Shown here piece by piece: positions 42,482 through 50,420 of a stretch of 58,178 nt of DNA. The DNA is from an uncultured Veillonella sp. GTDB taxonomy: Bacteria; Bacillota; Negativicutes; Veillonellales; Veillonellaceae. The first letter of the stretch is position 1, and every line of letters starts with the position of its first letter. The DNA lies in NCBI RefSeq assembly GCF_934230905.1, contig NZ_CAKQFJ010000013.1, forward strand, positions 1 to 58,178, read 5' to 3'. The notes under the pieces were generated by a model. The model did no database searches, was not told the DNA's origin, and saw only the letters and a list, made by a program, of their open reading frames with translations. Both the position numbers and the translations under genes were made by a program.

Positions 42482-43891
42482 ATGGAAGAAAGAAAGAAAA
42501 CCCAAGTTGCGGATATGGATCGTGGCGTCTATGATATAAAGAATAATTTTGAGTATTCCTATATTGCTGATGCTGGCTTGACAGAAGAAATTATCCGTGA
42601 AATTTGGTCTAATAAAAATGAACCTGAATGGATGCTTGACTTCCGTTTGAAATCCTTAGAGATTTATAATCGCATGGAAATTCCTAATTGGATTCCTGAT
42701 ATTTCTGGTTTAGATATGGAACATATTTATACATATGTAAAACCTAAGGTTGATATGAAGGGCGATTGGAATGAAGTGCCTGATGACATTAAGAGTACAT
42801 TTGATCGACTTGGTATTCCAGAAGCAGAAAAAACATCTCTTGCTGGTGTAGGTGCTCAATATGACTCTGAGGTTGTATATCACAGTATTCAAGAAGATCT
42901 TGTTAAACAAGGTGTTATTTATACAGATATTGAAACTGCTCTTCATGAACATGAGGAAATTGTAAAACAATATTGGATGACATTGATTCCTCCTACAGAT
43001 CATAAATGGGCGGCTCTTCATGGTGCTGTATGGTCTGGTGGTTCCTTTGTATATGTGCCGGCAGGCGTTCAAGTAGATATTCCTTTGCAATCCTATTTCC
43101 GTTTGAATGCACCAGGTGCTGGTCAGTTTGAACATACTATGATTATTGTAGAAGAAGGGGCAAAAGTACATTTTATCGAAGGATGCTCCGCTCCTAAATA
43201 TGATGTTTCTAACCTCCATGCTGGCGCAGTTGAATTGTTTGTTAAAGATAATGCTACATTGCGTTATTCTACAATTGAAAACTGGTCTAAGAATATGTAT
43301 AACCTCAATACAAAACGTTGTGTTGTAGGTAAAGGTGGTACTATTGAATGGGTATCTGGTTCCTTTGGCTCTCATGTGTCCTGTTTGTACCCAATGAGTA
43401 TTCTTAATGGTGAAGGTGCTCATGCAGAATTTACAGGTGTAACATTCGCAGGGGAAGGTCAATTCCTAGATACTGGCTGTAAAGTAGTTCATAATGCACC
43501 ATATACAACCAGTAATGTAAACTCTAAATCTATCTCCAAATCTGGTGGTGCTGCTATTTATCGTGGCCTTTTGAAAATTGGTCCTAAAGCGGAACACGCA
43601 AAAGCAACTGTATCTTGTGAATCTTTGATGTTAGATGAAATTTCTCAATCTGATACTATTCCAGCTATTATTGTTGAAAATGATAATGTCGATTTAGGTC
43701 ATGAAGCTAAAATTGGTCGTATTTCTGATGAAGCTATTTTCTATCTCATGACACGTGGTATTAGTGAAGAAGAAGCTCGTGCTATGCTTGTACGTGGTTT
43801 CGTAGAACCAATTTCTAAAGAATTGCCATTGGAATATGCCGTAGAAATGAATAATCTAATTAATCTTGAATTAGAAGGTTCAATCGGTTAA
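42482..43891 (+). CDS. sufB: Fe-S cluster assembly protein SufB
   Basis: A 469-residue scaffold subunit of the SufBC2D complex where sulfur and iron are assembled. The N-terminal segment YSYIADAGLTEEIIREIWSN and the beta-helix core are typical (HGAVWSGGSFVYVPAGVQ, HFIEGCSAP, SCESLMLDE). The final helical domain has EAKIGRISDEAIFYLMTRGI. Conserved cysteines include those in EGCSAP and VSCES. It lies eight bases after sufC, behind AGGAGG. Confidence 0.97.
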   Translation: MEERKKTQVADMDRGVYDIKNNFEYSYIADAGLTEEIIREIWSNKNEPEWMLDFRLKSLEIYNRMEIPNWIPDISGLDMEHIYTYVKPKVDMKGDWNEVPDDIKSTFDRLGIPEAEKTSLAGVGAQYDSEVVYHSIQEDLVKQGVIYTDIETALHEHEEIVKQYWMTLIPPTDHKWAALHGAVWSGGSFVYVPAGVQVDIPLQSYFRLNAPGAGQFEHTMIIVEEGAKVHFIEGCSAPKYDVSNLHAGAVELFVKDNATLRYSTIENWSKNMYNLNTKRCVVGKGGTIEWVSGSFGSHVSCLYPMSILNGEGAHAEFTGVTFAGEGQFLDTGCKVVHNAPYTTSNVNSKSISKSGGAAIYRGLLKIGPKAEHAKATVSCESLMLDEISQSDTIPAIIVENDNVDLGHEAKIGRISDEAIFYLMTRGISEEEARAMLVRGFVEPISKELPLEYAVEMNNLINLELEGSIG

Positions 43892-43900
43892 GGAGGTACT

Positions 43901-44947
43901 ATGAGCGAATTACTATTTAATGAACTTCCTAGACCTACCTTTAGATGGTTGCGTGTTAACCATACTCCAGTGAGTCTTTGGGGAGAATCAGAAGAAACTA
44001 AATCTGTATTAGTAAAAGGAAATGACGCAGTTATCAGCCCATTACCAACTGGTACAGCTTTGATGAATACAAATTATAAAGGTGCTAATGGTGAAGCTTT
44101 GGCTAAACTTGTAAACGAGGCTGAAGGTTATGCTATCCATGTACCTGCTAAAGCGAAAGAAGTAGTGGGAATTCGCATTGATGCGAGTGCACGTATTGCT
44201 AGTCGTTTCCAATTTATCGTTGAAGATAGTGCTGAGTTAGAAGTCCAAATTTTCTTGGATGGTGGCACAAAAGAAGCAACAAATATTCAATATCTTAATG
44301 AATACGATGTAAAAGCGAATGCCAAGGTGGTAGTTAAAAAGGTAAACCTTTTAGACGAAACAGTCCAACACATTGAACATCGTTATACAAAGCTTGAAGA
44401 AAATGCCGATGTTGAATATATTAATGTCGAAATTGGCGGCAAAGAGAATATTTTAAACTATGATCATGACTTACAAGGTGAATCTAGTAAAATCGTACAT
44501 GATATTGCTTATTTAGGTAATAAAGAGCAAAAATTTGATATTGCTATGTTAATGACTCATAGTGGTAAAAAATCCTTTAGTGATATCCACACCTTGGGGG
44601 CATTAAGCGATACTGCTAAAAAGTCATTCCGTGGTACTTTGGATTTTCTTCGTGGTGCTGTAGCAGCGGAAGGTGCTGAAGAAGATACATGTTTATTATT
44701 AGATCCTACTGTTAAATCTGTTTCTTTGCCATTGCTATTATGTAAAGAAGATAATGTGGTTGGGAATCATGCAGCTAGTGCCGGACAAATTGATCAAAAT
44801 AAGTTGTTCTATCTTATGAGTCGTGGTTTTAGCGAAGTAGAAGCTAAACATATTATTGTAGAATCTATGATTCGTCCAATTATTGATAGAATTGGTGATG
44901 AAGTAATTGAAGAAGCTGCATTAAGTGCAGTACGAGATAAGATTTAA
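43901..44947 (+). CDS. sufD: Fe-S cluster assembly protein SufD
   Basis: A 348-residue paralogue of SufB that completes the SufBC2D scaffold and aids iron entry. It is shorter than the E. coli protein (about 423) but has the beta-helix and the C-terminal helical domain with NHAASAGQIDQNKLFYLMSR and EVEAKHIIVESMIRPII. The N terminus PRPTFRWLRVNHTPV is divergent, as is usual for SufD. It lies nine bases after sufB behind AGGAGG and before sufS. Confidence 0.93.
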   Translation: MSELLFNELPRPTFRWLRVNHTPVSLWGESEETKSVLVKGNDAVISPLPTGTALMNTNYKGANGEALAKLVNEAEGYAIHVPAKAKEVVGIRIDASARIASRFQFIVEDSAELEVQIFLDGGTKEATNIQYLNEYDVKANAKVVVKKVNLLDETVQHIEHRYTKLEENADVEYINVEIGGKENILNYDHDLQGESSKIVHDIAYLGNKEQKFDIAMLMTHSGKKSFSDIHTLGALSDTAKKSFRGTLDFLRGAVAAEGAEEDTCLLLDPTVKSVSLPLLLCKEDNVVGNHAASAGQIDQNKLFYLMSRGFSEVEAKHIIVESMIRPIIDRIGDEVIEEAALSAVRDKI

Positions 44948-44958
44948 GAGGATTTACT

Positions 44959-46188
44959 ATGAGATCTATTACAGAAGCATATAAGGATTTTCCTATTTTA
45001 CATAAAGAGCATAATGGTCATCGTCTAATTTATTTAGATAGTGGTGCAACTGCACAAATTCCTCAAATGGTGATGGATCGTCTTACAGAGCATATGCTTC
45101 ATCATAATGGTAATCCACATCGTGGTTCTCATATTTTAGCTATTGAAGCATCGGAAGCGTATGAAAATGCACGTGACCGAGTTGTAGAATTTATTAATGC
45201 TCGTGAACGAGAAGAAGTTGTTTTTACTCGTAATAGTACGGAGTCGATGAACCTAATCGCTCATAGCTATGGTGCTAATTTCCTTTCCAAAGGAGATAAA
45301 ATCGTTATAACTGTTGCAGAACATCATGCTAATCTAGTTACATGGCAATATGTTGCTAACAAAACGGGTGCTACATTAGAATATATGTATTTAGATGAAT
45401 CTGGGCATCTAAAAGATGGCGAAATTGATAAAATTGATACAAGTACTAAAATTGTGGCATTTGCACACGTGAGTAATGTACTTGGCATGGAATTTCCTGT
45501 GAAAGATTTAACTGAAAAAGCTCATTCTGTAGGCGCTATTGTTGTCCTTGATGGAGCTCAATCGACACCACACATGAAGGTGGATGTGCAAGCGTTAGAC
45601 TGTGATTTCTTTGTATTTTCTGGTCATAAAATGTGTGCCTCACAAGGTATTGGCGTGTTATATGGAAAACGGGAATTACTTGAAAAAATGCCTCCTTTCT
45701 TACTCGGTGGGGATATGATTGAATATGTTAAGGAACAGTCTACTACATTCAATGAATTACCATATAAGTTTGAGGCTGGTACACCAAATGCTCATGGTGC
45801 TGTAACGTTACATGCGGCTATTGATTATCTAGAATCTTTTGGTATGGATACTATTGAAGCACATGAAGAAGAGTTAGTAGCTTATGTGTTACCTAAGATG
45901 CTTTCCATTCCACACGTTCATGTATTGGGTTCACAAAATCCTCGGGAAAAACATGGCGTTATTGCTTTTACAGTAGATGATGTGCACCCTCATGATGTGG
46001 CAACTATATTGGATGCTCAAGGTATTTGCGTACGTTCTGGACACCATTGTGCACAACCTTTGGGGGCGTTCTTTCATGTAGCAGCATCTACAAGACTTAG
46101 TATGTATTTATATACACGTAAGGAAGATTTGGATGCATTTTTAGAAGTATTAAAAACTGTCCGTTCGGTAATGGGCTTTAAAGATTAG
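44959..46188 (+). CDS. sufS: Cysteine desulfurase SufS
   Basis: A 409-residue group II PLP cysteine desulfurase that takes sulfur from cysteine as a persulfide. The PLP lysine is about K224 (FSGHKMCASQGIGVLYG). The active-site cysteine is about C364 in the short loop RSGHHCAQP, typical of SufS rather than IscS. Other motifs are FTRNSTESMNL, AEHHANLVTWQ and DGAQSTPHM. Sulfur is passed to the SufU-type protein encoded next. Confidence 0.97.
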   Translation: MRSITEAYKDFPILHKEHNGHRLIYLDSGATAQIPQMVMDRLTEHMLHHNGNPHRGSHILAIEASEAYENARDRVVEFINAREREEVVFTRNSTESMNLIAHSYGANFLSKGDKIVITVAEHHANLVTWQYVANKTGATLEYMYLDESGHLKDGEIDKIDTSTKIVAFAHVSNVLGMEFPVKDLTEKAHSVGAIVVLDGAQSTPHMKVDVQALDCDFFVFSGHKMCASQGIGVLYGKRELLEKMPPFLLGGDMIEYVKEQSTTFNELPYKFEAGTPNAHGAVTLHAAIDYLESFGMDTIEAHEEELVAYVLPKMLSIPHVHVLGSQNPREKHGVIAFTVDDVHPHDVATILDAQGICVRSGHHCAQPLGAFFHVAASTRLSMYLYTRKEDLDAFLEVLKTVRSVMGFKD

Positions 46189-46199
46189 GAGACATTTAC

Positions 46200-46625
46200 A
46201 TGGAAATGGATCAATTATATACGGAACTTATTTTGGAACATAACCAAGACAAGCGTAATAAACGTGAGTTAAGTGAGTTTACAGCTTCCGAGCATGGACA
46301 TAATCCGAGTTGTGGTGATGATTTGACACTACAAATTGATGTACAAGATGGTATTATTAAAGATGCTGCTTATACTGGTTCTGGGTGTGCTATTAGCCAA
46401 GCATCTGCGTCTATGATGATTGATATTATCAAAGGAAAATCAGTGGAAGAAGCATTACGTTTAGTTGAATTATTCTTAGGAATGATTAAAAAAGAGGTTA
46501 CTGATGAATCTAAACTCGAAGATTTAGAAGATGCTATGGCCTTACAAAATATTTCTAATATGCCTGCCCGTGTAAAATGTGCAGTATTGGCATGGCATAC
46601 GTTGAAAGAGGCGTTAAAGAAATAG
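46200..46625 (+). CDS. sufU: SufU-type sulfur relay protein
   Basis: A 141-residue IscU-fold protein. The zinc/sulfur ligands are C38 and D40 (NPSCGDD), C63 (GSGCAISQ) and C127 (RVKCAVLAW). The extended region between C63 and C127 is the insertion that separates SufU from IscU. In Bacillus SufU accepts persulfide from SufS through its zinc site and passes it to SufBCD. The start at 46200 follows AGGAG; an ATG two codons later is an alternative. Last core suf gene. Confidence 0.93.
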   Translation: MEMDQLYTELILEHNQDKRNKRELSEFTASEHGHNPSCGDDLTLQIDVQDGIIKDAAYTGSGCAISQASASMMIDIIKGKSVEEALRLVELFLGMIKKEVTDESKLEDLEDAMALQNISNMPARVKCAVLAWHTLKEALKK

Positions 46626-46627
46626 TT

Positions 46628-47311
46628 ATGAATAAGACAATAATTTTTGACCTTGATGGCACTTTGACAGATTCTAAAGAGGGAATTTTAAAAAGTATTA
46701 AATTTGCTTTGGAATCATTTGGTTATGATATACCATCAGACGAAACATTATTATTATTTCTTGGACCACCTATCGTTGATTCACTACAAGAATACTGTGG
46801 GATGACATTAGAGCAAGCAGAAACAGTATATAAGAAGTTTGGTGAACGTTATGGTACAATTGGTAAATTTGAAAATCAATTGTACCCTAACATTGTTGAT
46901 TTGTTAGCTAAGGTTAAAAATGAACATTACACAGTGGCTTTGGCTACAGCAAAACCAGAAATATATGCAAGAGAAATTCTAGATCATTTTTCTATTACCC
47001 CATATTTTGACGTCATTGTTGGCGCTAATTATAAAGAAGGTCTGATGCATAAAAAAGAAATCCTTCAAAAGGCAATTGACTTGTGTGGAAATCCTTTAAT
47101 GGATGATACTGGACGACGTCTCGTATATATGGTAGGGGATAGAAAATATGATGTTGAATCAGGCAATGAATTGGGCTGTATTTCTATTGGTGTGACTTAT
47201 GGATATGGTACTGAAAAAGAACTGAATGATGCGAATGCTGAATATCTATGTGATGATATAGATGATATTGTTATGACGCTAGATTTAGAAGAAATGCTTG
47301 TTCGTAGATAA
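46628..47311 (+). CDS. HAD-superfamily phosphatase (phosphoglycolate phosphatase-like)
   Basis: A 227-residue cytoplasmic HAD hydrolase with the nucleophile motif IFDLDGTLTDSKEGI, motif II VALATAK and motif IV MVGDRKYDVESGNELG. A four-helix cap is inserted after motif I, as in Gph/PGMB-type enzymes. The substrate is unknown. The start at 46628 lies two bases after the sufU stop with only a weak ribosome site, so it may depend on coupling with sufU. An overlapping longer frame from 46577 is less likely. Confidence 0.88.
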   Translation: MNKTIIFDLDGTLTDSKEGILKSIKFALESFGYDIPSDETLLLFLGPPIVDSLQEYCGMTLEQAETVYKKFGERYGTIGKFENQLYPNIVDLLAKVKNEHYTVALATAKPEIYAREILDHFSITPYFDVIVGANYKEGLMHKKEILQKAIDLCGNPLMDDTGRRLVYMVGDRKYDVESGNELGCISIGVTYGYGTEKELNDANAEYLCDDIDDIVMTLDLEEMLVRR

Positions 47312-47334
47312 GCTATATTATAAATGATCATATA

Positions 47335-47364
47335 AAAAAGCTAGAGTATTATCTCTAGCTTTTT
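47335..47364 (+). terminator. Terminator of the suf unit
   Basis: Twelve-base stem AAAAAGCTAGAG / CTCTAGCTTTTT with loop TATTAT, 24 bases after the HAD gene. Confidence 0.9.
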
Positions 47365-47371
47365 GCATTAT

Positions 47372-47403
47372 AAAAGACCTTGTTCGTTTAAACAAGGTCT
47401 TTT
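47372..47403 (-). terminator. Terminator of the SpeD-like gene
   Basis: Thirteen-base stem AAAAGACCTTGTT / AACAAGGTCTTTT, loop CGTTTA. Read on the minus strand it starts six bases after the stop codon at 47409 and ends in TTTT; it can also work on the plus strand. Confidence 0.88.
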
Positions 47404-47408
47404 ATGAT

Positions 47409-47915
47409 TTATTTTTTTAATCCACTTTTTTTGGCTAATGATTTGATAACCTTAGCACTTTGCTTTTTTAGTTTACCACCAGTTTGTTTTAATTGAATGC
47501 GAGTGCGAAATACACGGCCTAAAGTAGTAATTTTGGTTTTACGACGAGGTTTCATATCTCGTTCGTTTCCAAAATCACCACGTTGAACAGTAGTAGCCTT
47601 TACTTTTTCTGAACCAAATGATTGACGTAAAGATTTCATAAACTGTGTGAGTGGAAGGGTACGATTGAAGGAGAATAAATCAACTGCTACATAACCTAGT
47701 TCTGGATAAGCATGCAATGTAAAGTGAAATTGTTTCGCTATAGCTAGTACAACTATTTCATCATCCATAACTTGATAAGTAATTTCGTCTAACTCAACAT
47801 CTGCTGCTTCAAATGCAGCAGCTACACTTTCTTGTACGGCTGCTGCGGAAGAAAGCGAATCTTCATTGCAAGAGTATAAATCTAGTAATAATTGATGTCC
47901 TAACGGATCTGCCAT
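47409..47915 (-). CDS. S-adenosylmethionine decarboxylase-like protein without the catalytic residues
   Basis: A 168-residue protein with the SpeD fold: GHQLLLDLYSCNED at the N terminus, then LAIAKQFHFTLHAYPELGY and VAVDLFSFN. SpeD enzymes cleave themselves at a Glu-Ser bond to make a pyruvoyl cofactor. By alignment with the Thermotoga enzyme as I remember it, Ser63 is Phe63 here, Glu62 is Gln62, Ser55 is Val55 and Cys83 is Phe83; only His68 remains. It should not be able to process or decarboxylate SAM. After about residue 115 there is an extra strongly basic tail (KPRRKTKITTLGRVFRTR, then a Lys-rich end) that suggests nucleic acid or ribosome contact. The start follows AAGAAGGTG. It is convergent with the suf unit. 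Confidence 0.75.
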   Translation of the reverse strand: MADPLGHQLLLDLYSCNEDSLSSAAAVQESVAAAFEAADVELDEITYQVMDDEIVVLAIAKQFHFTLHAYPELGYVAVDLFSFNRTLPLTQFMKSLRQSFGSEKVKATTVQRGDFGNERDMKPRRKTKITTLGRVFRTRIQLKQTGGKLKKQSAKVIKSLAKKSGLKK

Positions 47916-47956
47916 TGTAGCACCTTCTTTCGTACATACGCTAATATATCTTTAAT

Positions 47957-47985
47957 ATTATACATTTATTTTTTCTATTAGTCCA
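47957..47985 (-). promoter_or_regulatory. Promoter of the SpeD-like gene
   Basis: Minus strand: -35 TGGACT (47985-47980), 17-base spacer, -10 TATAAT (47962-47957), 41 bases before the start codon. Confidence 0.65.
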
Positions 47986-48082
47986 TTAACAGACATAATT
48001 GACTAATAATAAAGGTATTTTTTATATAGAGATATACTTAATAACGGAGTAGTTAAATAAAAGACAATATTTGATATTTAAT

Positions 48083-48111
48083 TTGACAATAGTCAAATAG
48101 TCAAATATAAT
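48083..48111 (+). promoter_or_regulatory. Promoter of ctsR-mcsA-mcsB-clpC
   Basis: Consensus -35 TTGACA (48083-48088), 17-base spacer, consensus -10 TATAAT (48106-48111). The spacer is occupied by the AGTCAAAT repeat, so a bound repressor would block polymerase directly. Confidence 0.88.
48091..48106 (+). promoter_or_regulatory. Candidate CtsR operator (two AGTCAAAT repeats)
   Basis: Two exact tandem copies of AGTCAAAT (48091-48098, 48099-48106), also preceded by TTTGAC (48082-48087) in inverted orientation. CtsR boxes described in Bacillus are heptad repeats of [AG]GTCAAA with a three-base spacer, a ten-base period; here the period is eight. Position in the ctsR promoter supports autoregulation. 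Confidence 0.7.
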
Positions 48112-48172
48112 TAAATTATATTAAAAGAACAAAAAGACAAATAAAGATATAAATTTATGAAGAGGTGTTATT

Positions 48173-48652
48173 ATGAGCGTTATAGCTGATAAAATTGAAA
48201 AATTTATACTTAATAAATTGACAGAAGAACAAGAAAAATTAGTTTTGAAGCGAAATGAGTTAGCTGACGAATTAGATTGTGCACCTTCACAAATTAGTTA
48301 TGTATTAAGTACACGCTTTTCAAATGAACGTGGTTTTGACGTAGAGTCTAGACGTGGTTTAGGTGGGTATATTTTGATTCGTAAATTGGAGCCAGAGTCT
48401 TCAACTTTAGTTCCTGCAGTCACCACATATCGTATTTATGAAGGGCCTAATAGAGTGGAACGTTTGATTGATTTACGCGATGTGGATCAATCTTTATTTC
48501 AGCTTTTACAAGATAGTAAAATGACAAAACGAGAGGCTCAAATGATGCATAATGCATTTGCTAGCATCATTGAGAATGTAGATTATGAATCTAGAAATGA
48601 TGCAATTCGTAATCTTTATGCATCTATGATAGAGACATTACGAAAGGAGTGA
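48173..48652 (+). CDS. ctsR: CtsR transcriptional repressor of class III heat-shock genes
   Basis: A 159-residue dimeric winged-helix repressor of clp genes. It begins with IADKIEKFILNKL and has the HTH region ADELDCAPSQISYVLSTRF. The glycine-rich wing ESRRGLGGYILI senses heat and touches the DNA minor groove. The C-terminal part (about 80-159) contacts McsB/ClpC. It leads the operon and has its own probable operator in the promoter spacer. A 61-base leader and GAGGTG precede the start. Confidence 0.96.
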   Translation: MSVIADKIEKFILNKLTEEQEKLVLKRNELADELDCAPSQISYVLSTRFSNERGFDVESRRGLGGYILIRKLEPESSTLVPAVTTYRIYEGPNRVERLIDLRDVDQSLFQLLQDSKMTKREAQMMHNAFASIIENVDYESRNDAIRNLYASMIETLRKE

Positions 48653-48658
48653 TGTCAT

Positions 48659-49198
48659 ATGAAGTGCGATCATTGCCATACAAACGAAGCAACAGTGCAT
48701 ATGACAAATATCGTAAATAATCAAAAAACAGAACAACATTTATGTTCGTCCTGTGCTAATAAATTACAAAAAGATGGTAAGTTATCTCCTTTTAGCTCTT
48801 TCGTAAATGATATTTGGGACAATGACTTTTTCTCCAATGATTTTTTCAAGAATATGGTCTATCCAGACCATATGTTGCAATCACAGCAGTTGAAACGCTG
48901 TCCAAACTGTGGAAATACATTTGAAGATTTTAATCAATTTGGTAAATTTGGATGTTCTAGTTGTTATGAGTCTTTTAAAAATCAGATTACATCATTGGTA
49001 CAGCGTATACAAGGATCAATTGAATATGAAGGACGTGTACCTAGTCATGGCCATACTGTGTTTAAAACACAGTATGAAATTAAGCAATTACGGCGTCAAT
49101 TAGAGACGGCCATTGGTGATGAAAACTTTGAAGAAGCAGCTCAAATTAGAGACAAAATAAAAGCCTTAGAGTTAAAGATCGATAGTAAAGAAAATTGA
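48659..49198 (+). CDS. mcsA: McsA, activator of the McsB arginine kinase
   Basis: A 179-residue zinc protein. Two CxxC pairs near the N terminus (C3/C6 and C29/C32) and two more in KRCPNCGNTFEDF and FGCSSCYES give the metal sites. The C-terminal UVR motif (about 138-175: LRRQLETAIGDENFEEAAQI) is the usual ClpC/UvrB-type interaction helix pair. McsA binds and stimulates McsB. It starts six bases after ctsR behind AAGGAG. Confidence 0.95.
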   Translation: MKCDHCHTNEATVHMTNIVNNQKTEQHLCSSCANKLQKDGKLSPFSSFVNDIWDNDFFSNDFFKNMVYPDHMLQSQQLKRCPNCGNTFEDFNQFGKFGCSSCYESFKNQITSLVQRIQGSIEYEGRVPSHGHTVFKTQYEIKQLRRQLETAIGDENFEEAAQIRDKIKALELKIDSKEN

Positions 49199-49208
49199 GG
49201 AGGATAGT

Positions 49209-50273
49209 ATGTTCGATAATATATTAGATTCAGTCCTTAGTCCATGGCTCCAACATACGACATCCGATTCAGATCATATTGTTATTTCTAGTCGTATACG
49301 ATTAGCTCGAAATTTTAGAGATATATTATTTACCAATAAAAATGATGAAGCAGCGCTAAGTCATGTTGATTCTATTGTACGTGGTTTAGTTAGTACGTTA
49401 AAAGATTCTGACAATCAAGATTATTATTGTATTAGTCTTGATAAATTGTCTGATATAGAACGCTCTATTCTTGTGGAAAAGCATTTGATTAGTCCTGTTA
49501 TGGCGGAAAAAATGCCATTTCGTAGTCTTCTTGTATCTGATGACGCATCGGTAGCAATTATGGTTAATGAAGAAGACCATTTGCGCATACAAACTATGGA
49601 GGCTGGTCTGAATTTAATGAAGGCTTTCCATCATGCAGAATGTATTGATAATGCTATTGATGAAAAGCAACCATTTGCATTTAATGAATCTTTTGGATAT
49701 TTAACTGCATGTCCAACTAATGTTGGTACCGGTTTACGCGCCTCTGTTATGCTACATCTTCCTGCGCTAGCAATGACTGGACGTATTAATCGCCTTGTTC
49801 GTAGTATTGTTCAACTTGGCTATTCTGTGCGCGGTTTATATGGCGAAGGTTCTGAAGCATTAGGTCATGTTTATCAGGTGTCGAATCAACGTACGATGGG
49901 CATCAGTGAAGTCGATACGATTGAGCAATTGACGAAAATTATAGAAGGAATTATAGCAGAAGAACGAAAATGTCGCCAATCATTAGTGCACAATGACAAA
50001 GAGGGGTTTGAAGATCATTTATGGAGGTCTTATGGTATATTGCGATATGCAAGGTCTATAAGTGGTCAGGAATCATTAGAAAAATTAAGTGATGTTCAAC
50101 TAGGTGTAGATTTAGATATCTTACCTGCATGGCCAATCGATAGTTTCAATAAGTTGGTGGCTATTACAAGGCCTAATTTTTTACTTAAATATATGGGAAA
50201 AGAAGAGCTAACGCCTCAAGGACGCGATAATTATAGAGCAACAATCATTAGAGAAACGTTTTCACAAAAATAA
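49209..50273 (+). CDS. mcsB: Protein-arginine kinase McsB
   Basis: A 354-residue phosphagen-kinase-fold enzyme that phosphorylates arginines, marking proteins for ClpCP and inactivating CtsR. The ATP-binding and catalytic segments are ISSRIRLARNFRD, MVNEEDHLRIQ, TACPTNVGTGLRASVM and VSNQRTMG. The C-terminal RDNYRA corresponds to the RDxxRA phosphoarginine-binding motif that couples autoactivation. It lies ten bases after mcsA behind GAGGAGG. Confidence 0.96.
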   Translation: MFDNILDSVLSPWLQHTTSDSDHIVISSRIRLARNFRDILFTNKNDEAALSHVDSIVRGLVSTLKDSDNQDYYCISLDKLSDIERSILVEKHLISPVMAEKMPFRSLLVSDDASVAIMVNEEDHLRIQTMEAGLNLMKAFHHAECIDNAIDEKQPFAFNESFGYLTACPTNVGTGLRASVMLHLPALAMTGRINRLVRSIVQLGYSVRGLYGEGSEALGHVYQVSNQRTMGISEVDTIEQLTKIIEGIIAEERKCRQSLVHNDKEGFEDHLWRSYGILRYARSISGQESLEKLSDVQLGVDLDILPAWPIDSFNKLVAITRPNFLLKYMGKEELTPQGRDNYRATIIRETFSQK

Positions 50274-50420
50274 TAATAGCCTTTCCTATTTTCTATGTTG
50301 TTAAAAAATACCATTCATGGATATATTCCATTTAATATAAATTGATAAAATGTACCTTCATTTAACGTATGAAGTTTATATAGAGAGTGCAAACTGATGT
50401 TTGCGAACGAGGTAATACAG

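Noticed and set aside
42710..43462. 250-codon open frame on the minus strand
   Set aside because: It lies entirely antisense to sufB, has an odd Cys/Asn/Thr/Phe-rich composition typical of antisense frames, and lacks a ribosome site.
48062..48082. Additional CtsR half-sites further upstream of the ctsR promoter
   Set aside because: AGACAATATTTGAT-like sequence only loosely resembles a half-site and could arise by chance in such AT-rich DNA.
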